Below, one piece after another: positions 16,682 through 25,422 of a stretch of 44,242 nt of DNA (its first letter is position 1; each line of letters begins with the position of its first letter). The position numbers and the translations under genes were made by a program. The DNA is taken from positions 1 through 44,242 of the forward strand of contig JAIXPU010000116.1 in NCBI GenBank assembly GCA_027486075.1, written 5' to 3'. The notes under the pieces were generated by a model. It did no database searches and had not been told where the DNA came from. It saw nothing but the letters and a program-made list of their open reading frames with translations. Origin of the DNA: Streptomycetaceae bacterium (lineage in GTDB: Bacteria > Actinomycetota > Actinomycetes > Nanopelagicales > Nanopelagicaceae).

Positions 16682-17304
16682 ACATCAACCCGCATGATTA
16701 TGCCGAAGGCTTTATCACTGAAGATTCCATCAAGGCGGCAGCGCGTGCGCGCGGAGTTGAAATCGGAACGAACGATGTTTCGCCAGGAACAGGTGCCTAC
16801 CTAAGACACCTGGCGCAACTATTGAGCGCACAATCTGTCGTTGAAATTGGAACAGGTTCAGGCGTTGGTTCACTCTGGCTGCTTGAAGGAATGATTAAGA
16901 GTGGAACGCTCACATCAATCGATGATGAGATGGAGCATTCCAGTATCGCAAAGCTGGCGCTTGCTGAAGCAGATATCGCAGCTCCGCGCTTTCGTCTCAT
17001 CACCAATTCAGTGATGGATGTCATGACCAAACTGGCTGACCGTGCCTATGACTTGGTGGTCTTTCGCCACAATCCAGAAGATCTTAACTTTGCTATCTCT
17101 GAAGCTCATCGTGTTCTACGAAGTGGTGGCGTCTTTGTTATCGATAACTTCTTCGGGGGAGCAAAGGTGCCAGATCCAGCGCAGAGAGATCCCAAGACAA
17201 TTGCGCTACGCGAAGCGGGTAAAGCAATCAAAGCAGATTCAGAATCTTGGATGAGCGTTCTCATTACAACCGGCGATGGTTTATTGCTCGCAACAAAACT
17301 CTAG
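16678..17304 (+). CDS. SAM-dependent O-methyltransferase (family 3, COG4122-like)
   Basis: 208 residues from GTG 16678, which overlaps the pepA stop. The SAM-binding motif I is VVEIGTGSGVGSLWLLEG and acidic motif II is LTSIDDEME; the strand DLVVFRHN and then LRSGGVFVIDNFFGGAKV follow, as in catechol-type O-methyltransferases. The mycobacterial gene before sigE-htrA (Rv1220c, from memory) has the same fold and place. The metal-binding Asp of family 3 appears to be replaced around FRHN, so activity on catechols is doubtful. Substrate unknown. Confidence 0.85.
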   Translation: MNINPHDYAEGFITEDSIKAAARARGVEIGTNDVSPGTGAYLRHLAQLLSAQSVVEIGTGSGVGSLWLLEGMIKSGTLTSIDDEMEHSSIAKLALAEADIAAPRFRLITNSVMDVMTKLADRAYDLVVFRHNPEDLNFAISEAHRVLRSGGVFVIDNFFGGAKVPDPAQRDPKTIALREAGKAIKADSESWMSVLITTGDGLLLATKL

Positions 17305-17324
17305 AGAAAGCACAATCGATCCAG

Positions 17325-18461
17325 ATGAGTAATTGGAATGAGAATGGCCATCGCAACGATGGACCTTGGTGGGTTGCACCAAGTCAGAGCGGATTAGGTC
17401 GCTCTATCTCACTTCGCACTGCAATCCTGATTGCACTTGTTGTTGGAGTCGTAGGCGGAGCATTCGGCGCTTCCTCATCAGGTTCGCTCTTTGGTCGTTC
17501 CGTTAATTTGGTCAAGACAACTTCAGCGATTGAAAGACCAGCAGGATCGGTTGCTGAAATTGCGCAGAGAGTTCTTCCATCAGTTGTCTCGATTGAGGCT
17601 CAATCAGGCAGAGGCGGCTCAACTGGTTCAGGATTTATCATTGATAGCCGTGGTTACATTCTGACCAATAACCATGTGATTGCATCCTCGGCCATGAGCG
17701 GTGGCGATATCAGAGTTCGCCTCAGCGATGGATTTTCGTATGATGCCAAGGTAATTGGTCGCGATAGCTCTTACGATTTAGCCGTCATTAAAATCGTGGC
17801 ACCTAATCTCAAGGCTCTGCAATTTGGAGATAGCGACGAAGTTGCAGTCGGTGATTCTGTAATTGCGATTGGGTCACCACTTGGCTTATCAGGAACAGTA
17901 ACGCTTGGAATTATTAGCGCGAAAGATCGCGCCGTCACTGCAGGAGGAGATGATGCCGAGAGCGCCTTTATCAACGCGCTCCAAACTGATGCAGCAATCA
18001 ATCCTGGAAACTCAGGGGGGCCACTTGTAAATTCAACAGGCGCTGTCATTGGAATTAACTCAGCGATTGCTTCCCTTGGTACATCCTTTAGCGGGCAATC
18101 AGGTTCTATCGGCCTTGGTTTTGCAATACCGATAAACCAAGCGCGCAAGACGGCAGATCAATTGATTAAGACTGGCAAGGCAACATATCCGGTCATGGGT
18201 ATCTCAGTTGATATGAATTACTCCGGTGATGGAGCGATGATTGCTAAGACTGGTGTAGCTATCGTCCCGGGTGGTGCTGCGGCAAAGGCGGGCTTGAAGT
18301 CCGGCGACATCATCACTGAAATTGATGGTCGCGCAATCACATCTTCGGATGAGCTGATTGTTGCTATTCGCTCACATAACGTTGGCGAGAAAATTGAAGT
18401 TACCTATAAACGGAACGGTGCTAGCAAGACCGTAACCCTGACTCTGTCGGCATCGAAGTAG
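17325..18461 (+). CDS. htrA: HtrA/DegP-type membrane-anchored serine protease
   Basis: Envelope quality-control protease. ATG 17325 gives 378 residues: a short cytoplasmic part rich in Trp and Asn, a transmembrane anchor (about residues 32-50), then a trypsin-like domain with His117 (TNNHVI), Asp151 (YDLAVIK) and Ser230 (NPGNSGGP), and a C-terminal PDZ domain (AAAKAGLKSGDIITEIDG). The membrane anchor places the protease outside. In mycobacteria htrA follows sigE and rseA; neither is present here. It lies 20 bases after the methyltransferase with no clear promoter. Confidence 0.94.
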   Translation: MSNWNENGHRNDGPWWVAPSQSGLGRSISLRTAILIALVVGVVGGAFGASSSGSLFGRSVNLVKTTSAIERPAGSVAEIAQRVLPSVVSIEAQSGRGGSTGSGFIIDSRGYILTNNHVIASSAMSGGDIRVRLSDGFSYDAKVIGRDSSYDLAVIKIVAPNLKALQFGDSDEVAVGDSVIAIGSPLGLSGTVTLGIISAKDRAVTAGGDDAESAFINALQTDAAINPGNSGGPLVNSTGAVIGINSAIASLGTSFSGQSGSIGLGFAIPINQARKTADQLIKTGKATYPVMGISVDMNYSGDGAMIAKTGVAIVPGGAAAKAGLKSGDIITEIDGRAITSSDELIVAIRSHNVGEKIEVTYKRNGASKTVTLTLSASK

Positions 18462-18466
18462 TCGAG

Positions 18467-18472
18467 TAAGGT
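18467..18472 (+). promoter_or_regulatory. Possible -10 of tatB (TAAGGT)
   Basis: TAnnnT hexamer in the gap after htrA, 10 bases before ATG 18482. This would leave a leader of only a few bases. TAAGGTA is palindromic as at accD/birA, but there is no divergent gene here. Confidence 0.4.
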
Positions 18473-18481
18473 AGAGCCACT

Positions 18482-18796
18482 ATGTTCTTTGATTTTGGTG
18501 CAGGCGAACTCATTGGTTTGGCGATTCTTGCCATGGTGCTCGTGGGTCCTGAGCGCCTTCCTCGCCTCGCAGTTGATGCGGCAAAATTTGTGAAGAAGGC
18601 GCGTAGCTTTGCATCCAGTGCGACAAATGAGCTCAAGGCAAACCTTGGTCCGGGCTTTGAAGATCTTGATGCCACCGATCTCAATCCTAAGAACTTCATC
18701 AAGAAGCAAATTGGTAACGTCCTCGACGAGGATGACTCAAAATCCACGAAGTATCCGGCTGCCTTCGCCTATGCAATAGATCCTGATCTGCTATGA
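18482..18796 (+). CDS. tatB: Sec-independent protein translocase subunit TatB
   Basis: 104 residues. The N-terminal hydrophobic helix with the motif FGAGELIGLAILAMVLVGPE, then RLPRLAVDAAKFVKK as amphipathic helix, and an acidic low-complexity tail, is the TatA/B layout. Glu at position 9 and the VGPERLP hinge fit TatB. It lies between htrA and mrp, as in mycobacteria. TatA and TatC are not in the window. The stop overlaps the mrp start as ATGA. Confidence 0.9.
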   Translation: MFFDFGAGELIGLAILAMVLVGPERLPRLAVDAAKFVKKARSFASSATNELKANLGPGFEDLDATDLNPKNFIKKQIGNVLDEDDSKSTKYPAAFAYAIDPDLL

Positions 18797-19911
18797 CAAC
18801 ACTAGATTTAGTGAACGCAGCTCTTGCTACAGTGCAAGACCCGGAACTTCACCGTGCGCTTCCTGAACTCGGCATGGTCAGATCTGTCACCATTAATGGC
18901 GATGTTGCCGAGTTAGAAATCTTGCTCACCATCGCCGGTTGCCCCATGCGCGATCGATTGACGCGCGATATTGAAGCTGCAGTGACTGCTGTAGATGGCA
19001 TTGCCCGCGCAGAAATTACCTTTGGCGTCATGGATGAAGAGCAGCGCGCAAACATTAAGAAGTTGCTCCGTAATGGCCGTGAAAGCTTTATCTCATTTGC
19101 TCAGAAGGATTCACTGACGCGAGTCATCGGCGTTGCATCTGGCAAAGGTGGAGTCGGAAAGTCTTCACTGACTGCAAACCTAGCTGTGGCATCGGCGCAG
19201 CGTGGATTGCGCGTTGGCATCTTGGATGCAGATGTGTATGGGCACTCGATCCCTCGCTTGATGGGGTTGATTGGCCAGCGCCCTACTGCAATTGATCAGA
19301 TGTTTATTCCCCTTGAATCCTATGGAGTCAAAGTTGTCTCGATGGAGATGTTTAAGCCCGAACGCAGCGATGCCATCGCCTATCGCGGACCACTGCTGCA
19401 CCGCGTCCTTGAACAACTTCTCTCTGATGCATACTGGGGAGATTTAGATCTTCTCTATATTGATCTTCCACCTGGCACTGGAGATTTAGCAATCTCACTT
19501 GGACAGCTAGTGCCATCATCTGAAATTCTCGTTGTGACAACGCCACAAATTGCTGCAGCTGAGGTCGCAGAACGTGCCGGAAGAATTGCACATCAAATTC
19601 ATCAGAGAGTTATTGGCGTTATTGAAAATATGTCAGCTTATCCATGCGCTAAATGTGGCGAACTCACCTCACTCTTTGGCGAAGGTGGGGGTGAAGAGAC
19701 CTCTAAGCGACTCTCTCAATTAATCGGTGGAGATGTTCCACTTCTAGGAAAGATTCCATTTAGTCCAGATCTACGTGAGGGCGGAGACGCTGGTGCACCC
19801 GTTGTGATTTCGGCGCCACATAGTCCAAGTGCTCAAGCTATCGATGAAATCATTGCCAAACTTATTGTGCGTGAAAAATCCCTACTTGGAGTCCGACTCG
19901 GGCTTGCGTAG
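18793..19911 (+). CDS. mrp: Mrp/ApbC iron-sulfur cluster carrier ATPase
   Basis: 372 residues in two parts: an N-terminal DUF59/MIP18-like domain (about 1-95, VQDPELHRALPELGMVRSV), and a ParA-like P-loop ATPase with deviant Walker A ASGKGGVGKSSLTANLA. The CxxC pair is in YPCAKCGELTSLFGEGGG, the likely cluster-binding site. It carries 4Fe-4S clusters to apo-enzymes in the cytoplasm. The 3' end overlaps the oppositely oriented DUF1003 gene by 30 bases. Very confident in family. Confidence 0.93.
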   Translation: MTTLDLVNAALATVQDPELHRALPELGMVRSVTINGDVAELEILLTIAGCPMRDRLTRDIEAAVTAVDGIARAEITFGVMDEEQRANIKKLLRNGRESFISFAQKDSLTRVIGVASGKGGVGKSSLTANLAVASAQRGLRVGILDADVYGHSIPRLMGLIGQRPTAIDQMFIPLESYGVKVVSMEMFKPERSDAIAYRGPLLHRVLEQLLSDAYWGDLDLLYIDLPPGTGDLAISLGQLVPSSEILVVTTPQIAAAEVAERAGRIAHQIHQRVIGVIENMSAYPCAKCGELTSLFGEGGGEETSKRLSQLIGGDVPLLGKIPFSPDLREGGDAGAPVVISAPHSPSAQAIDEIIAKLIVREKSLLGVRLGLA

Positions 19912-20376
19912 CTCTTCGACAATCTCTTTGGCGATATCGCCGAGTTCATTTCGCAAGTAATCACGTGTTGCCACTTCCCCTAGTGCGATACGCAAGCTCG
20001 CTAGCTCGCGAGTCAGATACTCAGTGTCAGCGATGTTGCGCGCATTCTGTGCACGATCTTCATTAAGCGCAATACGATCTCGATCTGCTTGACGATTCTG
20101 GGCCAAGAGAATGAGCGGCGCTGCATATGAAGCCTGTAGTGAAAGGATGAGTGTTAAGAAGATAAATGGAAACTCGTCATATCTAAGTCCTTCAGGACCA
20201 AAGGTATTCCAAAGAACCCAACTCAAGACAAATGCGCTCATGTAGACAAGAAAGCGCGCAGTTCCTAAGGCGCGTGCAAAACGTTCAGAGAGGCGACCGA
20301 AGGTCTCTGGATCAATGTTGCCGCGGAGTGAGCGACGAGTCTCTCTTGGCGTGTCTAGTCGATAGCTGCGAGCCAT
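19882..20376 (-). CDS. DUF1003 family membrane protein
   Basis: 164 residues: a basic N-terminus, FGRLSERFARALGTARFLVY, two transmembrane segments (LVYMSAFVLSWVLW and FIFLTLILSLQASYAAPLIL), and a long charged C-terminal helix (QADRDRIALNEDRAQNARNI). This is the DUF1003 layout. The start ATG at 20376 has the strong Shine-Dalgarno AAGGAGGT (20383-20390), which lies inside the end of the upstream MgtE_N gene. Function unknown, but pairing with a Mg2+-linked MgtE_N/CBS protein is conserved in mycobacteria (Rv1231c-Rv1232c, from memory). Confidence 0.85.
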   Translation of the reverse strand: MARSYRLDTPRETRRSLRGNIDPETFGRLSERFARALGTARFLVYMSAFVLSWVLWNTFGPEGLRYDEFPFIFLTLILSLQASYAAPLILLAQNRQADRDRIALNEDRAQNARNIADTEYLTRELASLRIALGEVATRDYLRNELGDIAKEIVEELRKPESDSK

Positions 20377-20378
20377 GG

Positions 20379-21692
20379 TTAGACCTCCTTCGCAAAATCA
20401 GTGTCAATGCTCTCAAGAGCGGCAGATGTTGCTGCAGTGTGTGTTGCAGAATCTCTATGTTCATGTCGCCAGTTTTCAGGTAACAAGTGATCGAGCACAT
20501 CGTCAACAGTAACGGCGCCAAGCAAGCGATCGTTTGCATCTACAACAGGCAGTGAGAGCAAGTTGTAACTGGCTAAGTATGACGAAACTGCATGCAAAGA
20601 TGCGTCGGGATTAACGCCCTTTGTATTGGTATCCACGATCGAGCCGAGCAAAGTAGCCGGTGGCTCACGTAGTAAACGCTGATAATGGACCATTCCGATA
20701 AATCTGCCAGTTGGAGTTTCCAGCGGTTGGCGAGCGATGAATACTTGTGATGCCAGCGCTGGTGACTTCTCGCTCTGTCGTACTGCAGCAAGTGCATCCG
20801 CAACTGTGTAATCTGCTGACATCACGATTGGTTCGGTTGTCATCATTCCACCCGCTGAATAATCTTCATAGGTCATCAAACGAAGAACATCTTCAGCATC
20901 TTCTGGATCCATCAAACCAATTAACTCTTGTGCGCGCTCTTCGCCGATTTCACGGAGCAAGTCAGCTGCATCATCAGGATCCATCTCCTCGAGAACATCG
21001 GCTGCGCGCTCACCTTCAAGTTCTGCCAGGAGTGCCACGCGCTCTGATTCATCCATCTCTTCAATGACATCTGCAAGTCGCTCATCATCTAATGCACGAG
21101 CGACTTCAACGCGACGTTTTGGAGATAAATCTTGAATTACTGCAGCCAAGTCGGCAGCTCTTAAGTTACCTATTGTTGAAAGTAAATTAGAGACACCTTG
21201 ATTTGTTTCGTGTTGGGTAAAGCCGGTGACTTCTTCCCAAGCAACAGTTGATGTGGCACCTTTTCGTCGCAGCCCACGTCCCTTGCGCATGATGTGAACG
21301 CGGGTGATAAGCCAATCTCCGGTGCGATTTTGCTCCATCGCCATATCTTCAACAAGAACGGGCTGGCCATCTTCGACGAGTACGACTGAGCGATCCAATA
21401 GGTCGCCCAGTACCAACATCTCACCAGCACGAGGTTCAAAACGACGCATATTGAGAAGTCCGGTGATGACTACTGCTCCAGACTCAATCGAGGTCACGCG
21501 AGTGATGGGAACAAAGATGCGACGACGAAGTGGAACTTCAACGACCAAGCCGAGAATTCGTGGAGGTTGGTTATTAGAACGCAGCGTCGCGACAGAGTCG
21601 CGCACCTTGCCGACTGGATCACCATTGGGGTCAAAGACTGCCGTGCCTGCAAGACGGGCGAGAAATATGCGATTGATGTTATTTCCGCTCAT
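20379..21692 (-). CDS. PRC-barrel / MgtE_N / CBS-domain protein without channel
   Basis: 437 residues. The N-terminal PRC-barrel-like part (AVFDPNGDPVGKVRDSVATL) is about 1-130. A superhelical MgtE_N domain, with repeats such as DERLADVIEEMDESERVALL, lies around 160-280. Two CBS domains follow around 285-410. It has no transmembrane segment, so it is the cytosolic sensor of MgtE magnesium channels without the pore. It may sense Mg2+ or ATP for DUF1003, encoded just downstream. The tail after the CBS pair is disordered. TACTCT lies 7 bases before the ATG at 21692. Confidence 0.87.
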   Translation of the reverse strand: MSGNNINRIFLARLAGTAVFDPNGDPVGKVRDSVATLRSNNQPPRILGLVVEVPLRRRIFVPITRVTSIESGAVVITGLLNMRRFEPRAGEMLVLGDLLDRSVVLVEDGQPVLVEDMAMEQNRTGDWLITRVHIMRKGRGLRRKGATSTVAWEEVTGFTQHETNQGVSNLLSTIGNLRAADLAAVIQDLSPKRRVEVARALDDERLADVIEEMDESERVALLAELEGERAADVLEEMDPDDAADLLREIGEERAQELIGLMDPEDAEDVLRLMTYEDYSAGGMMTTEPIVMSADYTVADALAAVRQSEKSPALASQVFIARQPLETPTGRFIGMVHYQRLLREPPATLLGSIVDTNTKGVNPDASLHAVSSYLASYNLLSLPVVDANDRLLGAVTVDDVLDHLLPENWRHEHRDSATHTAATSAALESIDTDFAKEV

Positions 21693-21698
21693 GGGGTA

Positions 21699-21704
21699 AG
21701 AGTA
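21699..21704 (-). promoter_or_regulatory. Predicted leaderless -10 of the MgtE_N gene (TACTCT)
   Basis: TAnnnT hexamer ending 7 bases before ATG 21692. Confidence 0.6.
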
Positions 21705-21721
21705 ACGCGTGCACCATCGGC

Positions 21722-21727
21722 TAGGTT
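21722..21727 (+). promoter_or_regulatory. Predicted leaderless -10 of the EamA permease gene (TAGGTT)
   Basis: TAnnnT hexamer ending 7 bases before ATG 21734. Confidence 0.6.
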
Positions 21728-21733
21728 TGCCTT

Positions 21734-22648
21734 ATGTCCGTGCCCTCACGTAATGAATCAGTGCATAACCACACTGCTCTTCCCGCGCGGCCTGACCTAA
21801 TTCGCTTGATTATCGGAATTTTCGGTGTGGGCTCATCAGGTCCACTAATTGCACTGAGTGCGATGCCAGTGCCCACTTTGATTTTCTGGAGAAACCTAGG
21901 CGGCTCGCTCATCACCTTGCCCTTTGCGCTGCGCCACAAAGTAGATCGCACTGGTGCACAGTGGGCGGTATTGGCCGGCATCTTTCTATCTTTTCATTTC
22001 ATGGGCTTCTTCTTGGCGATGAGAATGACAAGTGTTGCCGCAGGTACTGCAATCGCAGCGCTGCAACCAATCTTTGCCGCGCTCTTCCTGAGATTTAGAG
22101 GTGGATTTATCCCAAATAAAGCATGGCTCGGGATGTTCCTTAGCTTCATGGGAGTTCTCGTAGTCACTGGCATTGATATTCAATTAGACCGACGTTCATT
22201 TCTTGGAGATTTAGCGGCACTACTTTCTGGCGCACTTGCTGCCGCATATATGTTGATCGGTTCACACGCACAAAAGACTTTACCGACAACAACCTACACA
22301 TCTATCTGTTATCTGACCTGTGCGCTCACAGCACTACCAATTACCTTGATTGCAGGGTATGAGCTTTTCTCTTTCTCAACAAGAGAGTGGGTCATTCTGC
22401 TGGGCTTGATTATTGGCGCTCAACTTCTTGGTCACACTATGTTTAACATTACGCTGAAGCGAGTCTCACCAGCCGTTGTCTCTCTCATTGTGTTTTTCGA
22501 AGTTCCTATCGCAGCGTTTCTGGCCTCTATCTTCGGAGTCGGAAAGCAACCTTCACCAAGTATCTACTTAGGAGTGCTGCTAATTCTGATTGGCTGTATC
22601 TTCTTTGTTACTCGCACAAAAACAGAGAATGTGATGACCATTGAATGA
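21734..22648 (+). CDS. EamA-family (DMT superfamily) permease
   Basis: 304 residues with about ten hydrophobic helices in two EamA repeats. Typical segments are ISLSV-like helix borders and FFLAMRMTSVAAGTAIAALQ (helix 3-4), and SPAVVSLIVFFEVPIAAFLA in the second repeat. It is probably an exporter or importer of an amino acid, nucleoside or related metabolite in the inner membrane. The substrate cannot be named from sequence. The stop overlaps the next gene's ATG. Confidence 0.88.
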   Translation: MSVPSRNESVHNHTALPARPDLIRLIIGIFGVGSSGPLIALSAMPVPTLIFWRNLGGSLITLPFALRHKVDRTGAQWAVLAGIFLSFHFMGFFLAMRMTSVAAGTAIAALQPIFAALFLRFRGGFIPNKAWLGMFLSFMGVLVVTGIDIQLDRRSFLGDLAALLSGALAAAYMLIGSHAQKTLPTTTYTSICYLTCALTALPITLIAGYELFSFSTREWVILLGLIIGAQLLGHTMFNITLKRVSPAVVSLIVFFEVPIAAFLASIFGVGKQPSPSIYLGVLLILIGCIFFVTRTKTENVMTIE

Positions 22649-23490
22649 TTGACCTACACACCCACACCACGGCAAGTGATGGAACAGATTCACCTTTCGC
22701 GCTCGTGAAAAAGGCGCTAGCGACAGGTGTCACAATTCTTGGTATCACTGACCATGATTCAACGGCTGGTTGGGCAGAGGCAATTACTGCACTTCAACCT
22801 CAGATTCAATTAGTGCTCGGCGCAGAAATTTCCTGTCTCACCACTGATGGAATTAGCGTGCACATGTTGGGGCTGCTCTTTGATGGTGAAGATGGGCAGA
22901 TTCAACAGATGCTCTCTGATTCTCGCGACACTCGACTTCCGAGAATGCGAAAGATGGTCGCGCTCTTGCAGGCAGATGGCTTTGATATATCGCTCGAGGA
23001 TGTCTACCAAGCAGCTCCAGATCAAGCGACCATAGGACGCCCGCACCTAGCTGATGCGCTCGTTGCCAAGAAGATAGTGGCTACGCGCGATGAGGCATTT
23101 GCTGATTTACTTCATAACGAATCAAAGTACTACGTCACACATGCAGCCCCAACTCCTGCCGATGCGATTGCAACGATTAAAAGCGCTGGGGGAGTTGCCG
23201 TCATTGCTCACCCATTTGCATCACGCCGCGGTCAGATTCTTACAGCCGATTTATTTCAGGATTTGGTGGCTGCTGGACTCGATGGAATTGAAGTTCACCA
23301 TCGTGATCAAAACGCAGCAGAACAACAAGTGCTCACTGAAATCGCACGTGAGTTACATCTCGTCACCACCGGAGCAAGCGACTATCACGGAACCGGCAAA
23401 CTTAATTCAATGGCAGAGAACACCACGCATCCTGCACAATGGGAAGCCTTAGAAGCGCGCGCAAGTGCACGAAGGGTTGTAAAGTTATGA
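22645..23490 (+). CDS. PHP-domain phosphoesterase (TrpH/YciV-like)
   Basis: 281 residues with a PHP metal-binding scaffold: LHTHTTASDGTDSP, GITDHDSTAGW, the Glu of VLGAEIS, VIAHPFA and the final TGASDYHG. These match YciV/TrpH, known in Escherichia coli as a 5'-3' exonuclease/3',5'-nucleotide phosphatase. ATG 22645 overlaps the EamA stop (ATGA). Substrate is unverified. Confidence 0.88.
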   Translation: MIDLHTHTTASDGTDSPFALVKKALATGVTILGITDHDSTAGWAEAITALQPQIQLVLGAEISCLTTDGISVHMLGLLFDGEDGQIQQMLSDSRDTRLPRMRKMVALLQADGFDISLEDVYQAAPDQATIGRPHLADALVAKKIVATRDEAFADLLHNESKYYVTHAAPTPADAIATIKSAGGVAVIAHPFASRRGQILTADLFQDLVAAGLDGIEVHHRDQNAAEQQVLTEIARELHLVTTGASDYHGTGKLNSMAENTTHPAQWEALEARASARRVVKL

Positions 23491-24098
23491 ATTCAACAGA
23501 TGCACTTACCTTTGCGGCTCAAGCATTTGTCACGCTCTTTGTCATTATGGATCCACCCGGAGCCACCCCAATATTTTTAGGACTTGTTAAAGATAAGACA
23601 CCTCGCGAACGCGTACGCCTTGCTTGGCAAGCAGCAGCTGTCTCACTCTTTGTGATTGCCAGCTTTGCCATCTTTGGACAGTTAATCCTTGATTACATGC
23701 ATGTATCCATTGAAGCGCTCCAAGCAGCAGGGGGACTTCTACTGCTCTACGTTGCACTGCAACTGCTTACCGGTGCATCTAAAGGCGGAGCTGATCAGAA
23801 GAGCGACAACATTGGAATGGTTCCACTAGGAACACCACTTCTGGCTGGCCCTGGCGCAATTGTGGCAACGATGATTTATGTGCAGCAGGCTGATACCAAT
23901 TCTCAAATCCTTGGGTTAGCACTTGCAATCATCGCGGTGCATTTGATTATCGGCACTGTGTTAATGGCTTCTACAAAGATTGTTGGCCTGATTAAAGAAT
24001 CTGGCGTGACTCTCCTTGCCAGTATTGCTGGTCTACTTCTGGCAGCGATTGCAGTGCAGATGCTTGCCAATGCAATAAAGGCTTTTGCAGCTAGCTAG
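23487..24098 (+). CDS. marC: MarC family integral membrane protein
   Basis: 203 residues with about six membrane segments; the signature FVIMDPPGATPIFLGLV near the N-terminus is characteristic of the MarC/UPF0056 family. ATG 23487 overlaps the PHP stop (ATGA), completing a tightly coupled three-gene unit. Family function remains unclear; the historic multiple-antibiotic-resistance link is not supported. The last eight bases overlap the helicase gene end. Confidence 0.9.
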   Translation: MNSTDALTFAAQAFVTLFVIMDPPGATPIFLGLVKDKTPRERVRLAWQAAAVSLFVIASFAIFGQLILDYMHVSIEALQAAGGLLLLYVALQLLTGASKGGADQKSDNIGMVPLGTPLLAGPGAIVATMIYVQQADTNSQILGLALAIIAVHLIIGTVLMASTKIVGLIKESGVTLLASIAGLLLAAIAVQMLANAIKAFAAS

Positions 24099-25422
24099 AG
24101 ATTCTCTTAGTGCGCGTGCGCTCTCGCTTTACGCGAGGAGCGCTCTCTTGCTTGGCCGCAGCTGGTTTAGCAACCTTTGGAGCAACAGCAACTGCTGGTT
24201 TAGCTTTAACAATACGACCAGTTGAACCGGCCGGAATATTGAGCATCTCGTAGAGATGTTCGGAGGAAGAGTAAGTCTCGAGCGGCTCTGGTAGACCAAG
24301 AGCCAGCGCAGTATCAATCATCTTCCAACGAGCAAGCTCATCCCAATCAACAAATGTGACAGCAATTCCGTGAGCTCCAGCGCGCGCTGTACGTCCGATA
24401 CGGTGAACGTAGGTCTTCTCATCTTCTGGGCACTGGTAATTGATCACGTGGGTAATTCCATCGATATCAATTCCGCGCGCTGCTACATCAGTTGCAATAA
24501 GAACATCAGATTTACCAGCTTTGAAATCGTTAAGCGCCTTTTCACGGGCAGATTGACCGAGATCTCCGTGGATAGTCGCAGCTCTAAAGCCGCGCTCGGC
24601 TAGGTCATCAGAAGTCTTCTGGGCTGTGCGCTTGGTGCGGCAGAAGACAATCGTTGGGCCACGGCCATCGGCCTGCAAAATTCTTGCCAACATTTCAATC
24701 TTATCCATGGCGTGTGCACGAACCACATGTTGTTCAATACGAGAGACAACTGCACCTTCATCTTCATTATCTTGCGTGCGGATATGCACTGGTTGATTCA
24801 TGAAGCGGCGCGCTAAAGCGATAATGTCGCCAGGCATCGTGGCAGAGAAGAGCATGGTCTGTTGACGAGCAGGAGTACTTGTAAAAATTTTTTCCACATC
24901 AGGCAAAAAGCCCAGATCCAGCATTTCATCAGCTTCATCAAGCACAACGCGAGAGACATGCTTTAAGCGAAGTTGACCTTGGCGATAGAGGTCCAAAAGT
25001 CGACCTGGAGTTCCAACAACGATTTCAACGCCTGCTTGCAGCGCTTCAATCTGAGGTTCAAAGGCGCGACCACCGTAGACGGCAAGAGTTCGGATGCCAC
25101 GATTAAAGGAGAGCTCTTCAATATCTTTTGTTACCTGAACACAGAGTTCGCGCGTAGGAACAACGATAAGTACTTGTGGATCACCTTGGTTAGCTAAATC
25201 TTTCCAATCAGCATCGTTAGGTGCGATTACTCGCTCGATAACGGGGATACCAAAAGCCAGCGTCTTTCCAGTTCCAGTCTTCGCCTGACCGATGACATCT
25301 CCATCGGCTAACGCGATAGGCATGACCTGTTCTTGGATAGGAAAAGGTGAGGTAAATCCATGCTCATTGAGAGCGGCGATAGTTTCCTTACGAAGAGGAA
25401 GATCTGCGAATGTCAGACTCAC
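24091..25422 (-). CDS. DEAD-box ATP-dependent RNA helicase
   Basis: 443 residues. RecA-like domain 1 has the Q motif FTSPFPIQEQ, motif I AKTGTGKT, motif Ia PTRELC, motif II LDEADEMLD and motif III FSATMPG. Domain 2 has motif V RGIDIDGI and motif VI HRIGRTARA. The C-terminal tail after about residue 405 is rich in Ala, Lys and Arg (VAPKVAKPAAAKQE), as in many RNA-binding helicases. The start is GTG 25422, directly abutting the DUF3107 stop. Similar to RhlE, which in mycobacteria lies in the same neighbourhood as DUF3107 and TetR. Probably aids ribosome assembly or mRNA decay. Confidence 0.93.
   Translation of the reverse strand: MSLTFADLPLRKETIAALNEHGFTSPFPIQEQVMPIALADGDVIGQAKTGTGKTLAFGIPVIERVIAPNDADWKDLANQGDPQVLIVVPTRELCVQVTKDIEELSFNRGIRTLAVYGGRAFEPQIEALQAGVEIVVGTPGRLLDLYRQGQLRLKHVSRVVLDEADEMLDLGFLPDVEKIFTSTPARQQTMLFSATMPGDIIALARRFMNQPVHIRTQDNEDEGAVVSRIEQHVVRAHAMDKIEMLARILQADGRGPTIVFCRTKRTAQKTSDDLAERGFRAATIHGDLGQSAREKALNDFKAGKSDVLIATDVAARGIDIDGITHVINYQCPEDEKTYVHRIGRTARAGAHGIAVTFVDWDELARWKMIDTALALGLPEPLETYSSSEHLYEMLNIPAGSTGRIVKAKPAVAVAPKVAKPAAAKQESAPRVKRERTRTKRISS

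Noticed and set aside
18467..18473. TAAGGTA before tatB as a bidirectional promoter
   Set aside because: No divergent gene is present; htrA runs into it in the same direction. Only a possible tatB -10 is claimed.
24129..24317. Extra small protein overlapping the helicase C-terminus
   Set aside because: Shift-frame shadow of the repetitive Ala/Lys-coding tail, with no start signal.
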